Assembly (NCBI GenBank): GCA_947629225.1
Contig: CANRCY010000098.1
Span: 1 to 5,628, forward strand
Direction of reading: 5' to 3'
Source: an uncultured Clostridia bacterium
Lineage (GTDB): Bacteria; Bacillota; Clostridia; Christensenellales; Borkfalkiaceae
DNA: 5,628 nucleotides
This document shows positions 1 through 4,602 of this stretch, one piece after another. The notes beneath the pieces were generated by a model. The model saw only the letters and a program-made list of their open reading frames with translations. It did no database searches and had not been told where the DNA came from. The position numbers were made by a program, and so were the translations under genes. The stretch's first letter is position 1. Each line of letters begins with the position of its first letter.

Positions 1-102
1 AGTCTTGCGGGGAAGGAGTATTACTTCCCCACCGACGAAGGCATCGAGAGCCGCATCAAAACCCGCCTTGCCGAGATCAAGGAATGGAAGAAAAATCACT
101 GA
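1..102 (+). CDS. C-terminal end of an unidentified protein (partial, 5' end outside window)
   Basis: Frame 1 is open from the first base to a TGA at 100-102 and gives 33 residues, beginning SLAGKEYYFPTDEG and ending EIKEWKKNH. The tail is rich in Lys, Arg and Glu and looks like a soluble C-terminal helix. I do not recognise the family from this fragment. Support for it being real comes from the open frame at the edge, the similar codon character to the other genes, and the strong hairpin terminator that begins 10 bases after the stop. It converges on the tetR-family gene at 174-695. A chance open frame of this length is possible, so confidence is moderate. Confidence 0.6.
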   Translation, partial: SLAGKEYYFPTDEGIESRIKTRLAEIKEWKKNH

Positions 103-157
103 AAAAAAACGAGCGCCGCGCCCTCCCCTGCTTTTCGGGGAGGGCGCGGCGCGTTTT
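102..157. terminator. Bidirectional rho-independent terminator between convergent genes
   Basis: A perfect 16-bp GC-rich stem (113-128 paired with 137-152) encloses an 8-base loop. A run of eight A (102-109) lies on the left and TTTT (154-157) on the right. Read on the minus strand, the stem is followed by TCG and eight T, a good terminator for the tetR-family gene ending at 174. Read on the plus strand it is followed by GTTTTG, a weaker U-tract, for the gene ending at 102. The flanking A and T runs can also pair and lengthen the stem around a small bulge. Confidence 0.88.
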
Positions 158-173
158 GCGGAAACGGAGCCGC

Positions 174-695
174 TCAGTTTTCGAAATAAATTGCCTCGAC
201 GAGGGTTTGGGCGAGCGTTTCGACGGGTTCGGCGCAGTCCTCTTCAAGCCACGCCATGGAGACGTTGAAGAGCATGCCCGCATACAAATAGGGTTGATAT
301 TTCCCCGAAGACGGTTCGTCGCTCTTGAATTTTTCGATAAAACACCCGTTCAGATAGTCGAGGTAGAGATATTCGAGGCGCGCCTTGCGGAGGAGCTTGA
401 AGGGCTCTTTCTGCTGTTTGAAGAGGGAAAGAACGCGCGTGACGATCTCGACATAGTCGGCTTTGCAGCGCGGATAGAGGCGCATTTCGTACAAAAATCC
501 CTTGGTATTGTGCTCGAAATAGTACAAAATGACGTCCTCTTTCCGCTTAAAATAGCGGTAGAAGGTCGCCCGCCCTACCCCCGCTTTGGCGGCGATGTCT
601 GTGACGCCGATCTTTTCGTATTCGTACTCGTGCATCAATTTGAAGAGCGCAGTGACGATGTAAAAGCGGGTGTACTCCTCGGGAGCGTAATCCAT
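174..695 (-). CDS. TetR family transcriptional regulator
   Basis: This is a 173-aa one-component repressor-like protein that would bind DNA as a dimer and release on binding a small molecule. Residues 8-60 form the TetR N-terminal three-helix domain. The helix-turn-helix at 31-50 carries the hallmark VTDIAAKAGVGRATFYRYF, followed by K.EDVI. The C-terminal half (70-173), with YQPYLYAGMLFNVSMAWL, resembles the Firmicutes-type TetR C-terminal domain. The frame is open 13 codons further upstream, but ATG at 695-693 was chosen because AAAGGAGAG (713-705) lies 9 bases before it and the TetR domain starts there. Divergent from the membrane-protein operon at 878; the shared promoter/operator region suggests it regulates that operon and itself. 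The ligand cannot be inferred. It ends at the strong terminator at 102-157. Confidence 0.92.
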   Translation of the reverse strand: MDYAPEEYTRFYIVTALFKLMHEYEYEKIGVTDIAAKAGVGRATFYRYFKRKEDVILYYFEHNTKGFLYEMRLYPRCKADYVEIVTRVLSLFKQQKEPFKLLRKARLEYLYLDYLNGCFIEKFKSDEPSSGKYQPYLYAGMLFNVSMAWLEEDCAEPVETLAQTLVEAIYFEN

Positions 696-704
696 GATAC
701 AAAA

Positions 705-713
705 CTCTCCTTT
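705..713 (-). promoter_or_regulatory. Ribosome binding site fixing the tetR start
   Basis: On the minus strand this reads AAAGGAGAG, with a 9-base gap to ATG at 695. The alternative in-frame start at 734 has no comparable site and would add 13 residues unlike a TetR N-terminus. Confidence 0.8.
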
Positions 714-769
714 CCGTCTCGTTTCCGCGGACAATCCCGCCCATTGTGTTTCAAGGGGCTTTCCGCGCC

Positions 770-798
770 TTGCCTTTTGCGGCGGTTTGTTTTATGAT
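770..798 (+). promoter_or_regulatory. Predicted sigma-A-type promoter for the membrane-protein operon
   Basis: TTGCCT (770-775, 4 of 6 matches to the -35 consensus), a 17-bp spacer, then TATGAT (793-798, 5 of 6 to the -10). The start of transcription would be near 805, giving a leader of about 73 bases before the ATG at 878. The -10 coincides with that of the opposing tetR promoter and lies in the proposed operator. Confidence 0.65.
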
Positions 799-822
799 AC
801 ACTTGTTTCACGGAAAAGTCAA
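794..822 (-). promoter_or_regulatory. Predicted sigma-A-type promoter for the tetR-family gene
   Basis: On the minus strand TTGACT (822-817, 5 of 6), a 17-bp spacer, then TATCAT (799-794, 5 of 6). Transcription would begin near 787, with a leader of about 90 bases to ATG 695. Its -10 overlaps the plus-strand -10 (793-798) by five bases, so two polymerases could not occupy both at once. Confidence 0.65.
795..810. promoter_or_regulatory. Candidate TetR operator palindrome
   Basis: TGATACA-CT-TGTTTCA: two 7-base arms related as inverted repeats with six of seven pairs matching, separated by 2 bases. It covers the shared -10 elements, part of the tetR promoter spacer and the predicted plus-strand start site, exactly where a repressor would block both promoters. 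The half-site TGATACA recurs at 695-701, and TGTTTCA at 747-753. That the neighbouring TetR protein binds here is inference from position and symmetry. Confidence 0.55.
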
Positions 823-877
823 CCGAATGCGCGCAAGGCTTCTTTTCCCGAACAAATAAAAATTACGAGGTGTTGAT

Positions 878-1414
878 ATGCAGGAAAAAGACTTTGTATC
901 CTATGAGTACAAGACAAGGACGGTAAAGACAAAGGACCAGACGAGAGCCGCAGACCTTTACGAATCGTTCGGCTGGGAAGTGACCGCCGTCTCCCCCGCG
1001 GCGATCGACGGCGTGACGCTCTCCCTCAAACGGGACAGGAAGATCAGGCACAAACAGGAGCTCAACAAGTGCGAACGGCAGGCGGAAGAGCTCTTCGAGA
1101 CGATCGGAAACCAAGAGAGCGCCAAGACGCGCGGGGCAAGCGTATTTGCCTATCTTTTCGGCATTGTCGCGGCATTGATCTTCGGGGGCGGAATGTGCCT
1201 TGTGATGCTCATCGAAGGGAGTATCCCCGCGCTTGCGGGCGGCATTGCGCTCGGCGTTGTGGGGCTTGCGCTCTGCGGGGTGAACGTGCTCCTCTACAAA
1301 AAGATCGCGGATAAGAAGACAAAACAGCTCCTGCCCGCCATCGACGAAAACGAGGAAAAACTCGCGAACTTGCTCGAAAAGGGAAACGACCTGTTGCACG
1401 CGGACGTTATTTGA
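878..1414 (+). CDS. Two-TM membrane protein of unknown function
   Basis: A 178-aa protein that I do not recognise by name, although similar hypothetical proteins of clostridia come to mind (a YEYKT... start and a FGWE segment). A soluble N-terminal part (1-60) contains the FGWEV and VTLSLKRDRKI segments. A charged, probably helical linker (60-85) follows. Two hydrophobic segments at about 88-112 and 116-140 form a hairpin, and a Lys/Glu-rich helical tail (141-178) may be a coiled coil. Both termini are probably cytoplasmic. The ATG is preceded by GAGGTG (867-872) with a 5-base gap. It is the first gene of a two-gene unit divergent from the TetR-family gene and is probably repressed by it. The stop at 1412-1414 is five bases before the likely start of the next gene. 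Confidence 0.88.
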   Translation: MQEKDFVSYEYKTRTVKTKDQTRAADLYESFGWEVTAVSPAAIDGVTLSLKRDRKIRHKQELNKCERQAEELFETIGNQESAKTRGASVFAYLFGIVAALIFGGGMCLVMLIEGSIPALAGGIALGVVGLALCGVNVLLYKKIADKKTKQLLPAIDENEEKLANLLEKGNDLLHADVI

Positions 1415-1419
1415 AAGGC

Positions 1420-2115
1420 ATGAAACAAGGAGAGCAAAACGGGACCGAAAAGAGCCGCAAAGAGCGTCTTGCCGCCCTATGGAAGGACAGGACGGCGCGC
1501 GCCTTCCTTTTTTCGGTCCTATCTCTTTCCGCGACCCTTTTGTTCGCGGGGTACAACGTGTTTTTATGGCTCGCTTACGGCGCGGCGTGGAACATCGGCA
1601 TTGCCGTTTACTACGCTCTGCTCGCCGCCGCGCGGGCGGACGTTCTCTTTGCCGAAGAAAAAGCCCGCAGGCTCTGCGACGAAGAGCGGGAACGCATGCG
1701 CAATAAGCGTTTCTTGGCGCACGCGATCTTTTTGTTTGCGATCGACCTCGCCTTGATCGCCCCCATCTCCTTTATGGTCATGCAAAAGCAGACGGTTCGT
1801 TATTCGCAAATCCCCGCCATCGCAACGGCGGCTTATACGACCTATAAAATTGCGGTCGCGACGAAAAATTTTTTGAAAAACAAAAAAGAGAAAAATTTAA
1901 GTTTGAAAATTCTCAAAACTTTGAACTTTGTGGATGCGCTCGTCTCCGTGCTCTCCCTGCAATACGTCTTGGTGATGACGTTCGGCGAAGGCGTTACCGA
2001 CAAAATGCTGATTCTCTGCGCAACGACTTCCTTTGCGGTATGGGTGTTGCTCCTTGTTGTCTCCGCGTTTTCGCTTTGGAGGGCGGTCGCGGAGAGGCGG
2101 AAACGTTTGTCATAA
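1420..2115 (+). CDS. Polytopic membrane protein of unknown function
   Basis: A 231-aa integral membrane protein with about six hydrophobic segments near residues 28-50, 55-73, 99-121, 130-148, 168-188 and 196-222. It has a highly charged N-terminus and a charged loop at about 77-98. A basic loop at 149-167 (FLKNKKEKN) leads into LKTLNFVDALVSVLSLQ. It looks like a conserved hypothetical family of Clostridia; no enzyme or transporter motif is visible. ATG 1420 is preferred. The frame is open from a TTG at 1411 that overlaps the upstream stop, but neither start has a well-spaced ribosome binding site, so translational coupling to the upstream gene is likely. The 3' end overlaps the convergent ASCH gene by 6 bp. 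The stretch 1861-1920 is strikingly AT-rich. Confidence 0.85.
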   Translation: MKQGEQNGTEKSRKERLAALWKDRTARAFLFSVLSLSATLLFAGYNVFLWLAYGAAWNIGIAVYYALLAAARADVLFAEEKARRLCDEERERMRNKRFLAHAIFLFAIDLALIAPISFMVMQKQTVRYSQIPAIATAAYTTYKIAVATKNFLKNKKEKNLSLKILKTLNFVDALVSVLSLQYVLVMTFGEGVTDKMLILCATTSFAVWVLLLVVSAFSLWRAVAERRKRLS

Positions 2116-2454
2116 AAGCTCCAAGCGGATGCCGACCACGCCGAACTTCCGTTGCTCTGCGGGGGAATAGTACGCCTCCATGTCCTTCGGGGAAGCCGCG
2201 GGAAGGGTCTCCTCCGTGTAGCCGCATTCGAGGAGCGGAAGGGCGCGGTAGAGCGCCGCAAAGTCGGGAAAGATCTCCTTCCCCAACACTTTCGCCAGAA
2301 GCGTTTGCCCCGTGGCGTTGTTTGTAAACAAAATTTCGTCGCCGATCCCGATCTTCCTGCGCTTTTCGTCGTTGAGACGCAACTCGTATTTTTTGCGCCC
2401 GCTTGCGATCATTGCAAAGGGCGCGGGGTCGAGCTTCATATCGTGCCGCGTCAT
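2110..2454 (-). CDS. ASCH domain-containing protein
   Basis: A 114-aa protein matching a single ASCH (PUA-like beta-barrel) domain over nearly its full length. The features seen are HDMKLDPAPFAMIASGRKKYELRL at the N-terminus (containing the family's G.K..E.R-type signature at 19-26), DEKRRKIGIGDEILF at 29-43, and a C-terminal YYSPAEQRKFGVVGI segment typical of this small clostridial subfamily. ASCH proteins are thought to bind RNA or modified nucleotides, and some related ones act as amidohydrolases on N4-acetylcytidine; which applies here cannot be said. Start ATG 2454 has GGGGGAG (2467-2461) 6 bases upstream, abutting the stop of the phosphatase gene 13 bases away, so it is the last gene of the operon. 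Confidence 0.88.
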   Translation of the reverse strand: MTRHDMKLDPAPFAMIASGRKKYELRLNDEKRRKIGIGDEILFTNNATGQTLLAKVLGKEIFPDFAALYRALPLLECGYTEETLPAASPKDMEAYYSPAEQRKFGVVGIRLELL

Positions 2455-2467
2455 TTTGATCTCCCCC

Positions 2468-2998
2468 TTACCATTCGTATTCTTCGATCGTGCCGTTGGG
2501 TTGGGAGTAGGCGAAAAATTCCTCGTCCGTCATCTGTTTGAAATAACTGCGGATCACCCTGCACACGCTCCCGTGGGAGACGATGAGAACGTCCTTGTCT
2601 GCGTACTTTTTCCCGACTTCGCCGAGAAAGGCATACACGCGCGCGGCGACCTGCAAATTGGACTCGCCGCTCGGGTAGCTCCGCGCAAACGAATAACGGA
2701 ACCGCTTTCCTTCGGGAGCCTCGACGCTCGTTCCCTCAAATGTGCCGAAGTTACGCTCTTTGAGACGGTCGTCGTAAAAAACGGGGATATTCCGCTCCCC
2801 CACAGCCGCCTTCGCCGTCTCCTTTGCGCGCAGGAGCGGAGAGGAGAAGACGAGAGAGAACGCCAACGCCTTGGTCCGTTCGGCAAGCTCCTTTGCCTCT
2901 TCCCTCCCCCGCGGGGAAAGCGGAATATCGCTGTTCCCGCAATAAATTTTCTCTTCGCTGCATACCGTACTGCAATGACGGATGACATAAATCTTCAT
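2468..2998 (-). CDS. Histidine phosphatase family protein (phosphoglycerate mutase-like)
   Basis: A 176-aa single-domain enzyme of the histidine phosphatase superfamily, which removes phosphate through a phosphohistidine intermediate. The catalytic set is intact: Arg7-His8 in VIRHCST (the usual RHG has Cys at its third position), Arg57 in SSPLLRAKETA, the acid Glu81 in KERNFGTFEG, and His142 in VSHGSVCRVI. The length and the YCGNSDIPLSPRG segment resemble the CobC/GpmB-like small branch, but the substrate cannot be assigned. The frame is open 73 codons further upstream, but ATG 2998 is chosen because the family's beta-1 strand starts there and AGAGGA (3008-3003) is just upstream. It follows the peptidase E-like gene across a 58-bp gap filled by a strong hairpin, and precedes the ASCH gene by 13 bases. 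Confidence 0.93.
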   Translation of the reverse strand: MKIYVIRHCSTVCSEEKIYCGNSDIPLSPRGREEAKELAERTKALAFSLVFSSPLLRAKETAKAAVGERNIPVFYDDRLKERNFGTFEGTSVEAPEGKRFRYSFARSYPSGESNLQVAARVYAFLGEVGKKYADKDVLIVSHGSVCRVIRSYFKQMTDEEFFAYSQPNGTIEEYEW

Positions 2999-3011
2999 AG
3001 CGTCCTCTTTT

Positions 3012-3049
3012 GCGGCGCGCCCGCGGGTCTTTGCCCGCGGGCGCGCCGC
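3012..3049. other. Intercistronic 16-bp GC-rich hairpin, no U-tract
   Basis: A perfect 16-bp stem (3012-3027 with 3034-3049) encloses a 6-base loop. In the minus-strand mRNA it starts 7 bases after the stop of the peptidase E-like gene and ends 3 bases before the phosphatase ribosome binding site. It is followed by AAAAGAGG rather than a U-run, so it is not a standard terminator of the operon. It could be an mRNA stability or processing element, or modulate translation of the phosphatase. Confidence 0.8.
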
Positions 3050-3056
3050 CTTTCCG

Positions 3057-3743
3057 TTAAAATTCCTGTTTGTGCACCCTTTCGCCGTCCGAACCGTCCA
3101 ACAGCCAAACTTTGCCGCCGCCCGAGACCGTCTTGACGGGCTCGCCGTCCGAAAATTCGACCGCCGCGTTGTTTTCGAGCCCCCACGCGCGGAGCCTGTC
3201 TTTGAGCACGATCGCATCGAATTCCGCCGCCCGCTCGTTGTAGTGGGGGCAGACCGTCCCTTTCAGCCAGCCGAGCCCGCGGTACATGGCGTACTCGCCT
3301 TCGGCGACAGAGTCGGAATACATCTCTTCGAACCAACAGATCGCGCCCGCCGAGAGCCCCGCGATGAGCACGCCCCGCGCGTAAGCCTCTTCGATGAGCG
3401 AGATGAGCCCGCTTTTTCTCCAATGTTCGAGCAGAAACACGGTGTTTCCGCCGCCGATGTAGAGGAAGTCGGCTTTTTCGAACTTTCCCCTCATCTTTTC
3501 AAAGTCCCACTCCCTGTTTACGGTGAGCGCGACGTCCGTCTTTAACCCGTAAATGCCCGTATAGATTTTATGGAAGGTATTGTAGTAGGGCATGCAGTCG
3601 TGGCTCGCCGTGGGAAGGAAGAGCCCGCACGCGCGCCGCTCCCCCGCCGCCTTCTTCGCTTCGGCGGCGATGTATGCGTCGATTTTGAGCGTCTCCTGGG
3701 TTTTGAGTTCTCCCCCGCCGATCGCAAGAATGCGCCTATTCAT
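3057..3743 (-). CDS. Peptidase E-like serine hydrolase (peptidase family S51)
   Basis: A 228-aa cytoplasmic protein of the class I glutamine amidotransferase-like fold, family S51. Characterised peptidase E enzymes cleave N-terminal Asp from Asp-X dipeptides; cyanophycinases belong to the same family. Visible motifs: ILAIGGGEL at 5-13, FLYIGGGNT at 93-101, the nucleophile elbow GLSAGAICWF at 129-138 with Ser131, and CPHYNER at 165-171, whose His167 is a likely catalytic histidine. The GLSAGAICWF form matches the Firmicutes branch more than E. coli PepE (WSAGAN), so strict Asp-dipeptidase activity is not assured. Length is normal. ATG 3743 overlaps the upstream P-II-like gene by 8 bases and has AGAGGGG (3754-3748) inside that gene's end. 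Confidence 0.9.
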   Translation of the reverse strand: MNRRILAIGGGELKTQETLKIDAYIAAEAKKAAGERRACGLFLPTASHDCMPYYNTFHKIYTGIYGLKTDVALTVNREWDFEKMRGKFEKADFLYIGGGNTVFLLEHWRKSGLISLIEEAYARGVLIAGLSAGAICWFEEMYSDSVAEGEYAMYRGLGWLKGTVCPHYNERAAEFDAIVLKDRLRAWGLENNAAVEFSDGEPVKTVSGGGKVWLLDGSDGERVHKQEF

Positions 3744-4602
3744 GTTTCCCCTCTTTGCCCGCTTTTTCCGCTTTTTCCTCTTTTTCCTCGGCGTCCTTTC
3801 TGAGCGCCTCTTCGTCCGCCGCCGAAATGCCCGCCGTCCTGTCTACGGGGAGGGAGAAAATAACGCCGCCCGCCTCGGTTTTTAAGCCGACTTTTTCGGA
3901 AAGGGCGTTCATGATGGCGAGCTTGCTCTCCCGCTTGGCGAGCACGAGCAAAACTTCCTGTTCCCGCGCGAGGGTAATGCCGATGAATTGCTCCGCCTTT
4001 TCGTTTTCGACGGCGCGCGCCCGCAAGACGGTGCCGCCCGCCGCGCCCGCCGAACGCGCCGCTTCCAACGCCTCGTCCACCCTGCCCGCCTCTACCGCGG
4101 CAACGATGAGATCGTATTTTCTGTTTTGGTCCGTCATGATCTTGCCCTCCGTCGTCTTATTTGCCGCCGCTTTCAGAAGCCCGTTTGCCGTGATCTCCGA
4201 AATTCCCGTGAGCGGCACGGTGAATGAAATCCCCTTCCCCACAAGATAGAGCGCCATGTCGCGGCGCAAAGCGTGCATGATCCGATCTTCGTCGCTCTCG
4301 GGGATCAGAGAGATGACGACCGACTTGGAGCTTTCGCCGATCCCGAAATAGTCGAGGACCTGCGAACGCGCCGTGCCCGTGCCCGCAAACGTAAAGGAGA
4401 GCGAGACGGACGCGTCGTCGAGGATCTCCTTCAATTTCTTTTCGTCCGAGGGATTCGTCACGCTGAAAAGCAGTTTTACGCGGTTGGCGCGCTTGGGAGC
4501 CGGCTGTTTTACGCCGATCATCTCCCCCACCTTTCCGCCTGCCGTTTTCAGGGTATGGACGAGCCCTGCGGCGGGATTTTTCGTTTCGTACCGATCGCTC
4601 AT
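3736..4602 (-). CDS. Tandem P-II-like domain protein, partner of DUF1538 membrane protein
   Basis: A 288-aa cytoplasmic protein with two P-II-like (ferredoxin-fold) domains. The first spans about 42-135, with KLLFSVTNPSDEKKLKEIL, a GTGTARSQVLDYFGIGESSK segment in the T-loop region, and GISFTVPLTGIS. The second spans about 163-260, with YDLIVAAVEAGRVDEALEAA, a short T-loop region at 196-212, and GGVIFSLPVDRTAGIS, close to the P-II K.FVLPV....I ending. Canonical P-II proteins are single domains of about 112 aa; the uridylylation tyrosine motif is not evident. The N-terminal 40 residues are possibly amphipathic, and a Lys/Glu-rich tail follows residue 262. Start ATG 4602 overlaps the DUF1538 stop as ATGA, with GAGGTGG (4613-4607) 4 bases upstream. 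Likely a sensor of the transporter's status or of nucleotides; the ligand is unknown. Confidence 0.85.
   Translation of the reverse strand: MSDRYETKNPAAGLVHTLKTAGGKVGEMIGVKQPAPKRANRVKLLFSVTNPSDEKKLKEILDDASVSLSFTFAGTGTARSQVLDYFGIGESSKSVVISLIPESDEDRIMHALRRDMALYLVGKGISFTVPLTGISEITANGLLKAAANKTTEGKIMTDQNRKYDLIVAAVEAGRVDEALEAARSAGAAGGTVLRARAVENEKAEQFIGITLAREQEVLLVLAKRESKLAIMNALSEKVGLKTEAGGVIFSLPVDRTAGISAADEEALRKDAEEKEEKAEKAGKEGKHE
4599..4602 (-). promoter_or_regulatory. ATGA stop-start overlap coupling DUF1538 and P-II-like genes
   Basis: The minus strand reads ATGA: ATG (4602-4600) starts the P-II-like gene and TGA (4601-4599) ends the DUF1538 gene. Such overlaps usually mean translational coupling and suggest that the two products are made in a fixed ratio. 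Confidence 0.85.

Noticed and set aside
84..797. Long plus-strand open frame of 237 codons opposite the tetR-family gene
   Set aside because: It is antisense to a clear TetR protein, crosses the tetR promoter region, and its translation shows no recognisable domain; it is a shadow of GC-rich coding sequence.
863..1399. Minus-strand open frame opposite the two-TM gene
   Set aside because: The plus-strand gene has a ribosome binding site, promoter and plausible membrane topology; the antisense translation has none of these.
1411..1419. TTG start at 1411 for the six-TM protein
   Set aside because: It has no ribosome binding site and gains only three residues; ATG 1420 is the likelier start, although this is not certain.
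2061..2094. CTCCGCG/CGCGGAG inverted repeat as a terminator at the convergent junction
   Set aside because: The 7-bp arms are 20 bases apart, lie inside coding sequence and have no U-tract on either strand.
3012..3049. Hairpin as a rho-independent terminator ending the operon after the peptidase E-like gene
   Set aside because: On the transcribed strand it is followed by AAAAGAGG and not by a U-tract, so canonical termination is not supported.
2312..3136. Plus-strand open frame of 274 codons opposite the ASCH and histidine phosphatase genes
   Set aside because: It runs across three well-supported minus-strand genes and the intercistronic hairpin, with no family-like sequence.
2999..3217. 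Upstream extension of the histidine phosphatase frame by 73 codons
   Set aside because: It overlaps the peptidase E-like gene, is Arg/Ser-rich and spans the hairpin; the domain and ribosome binding site place the start at 2998.
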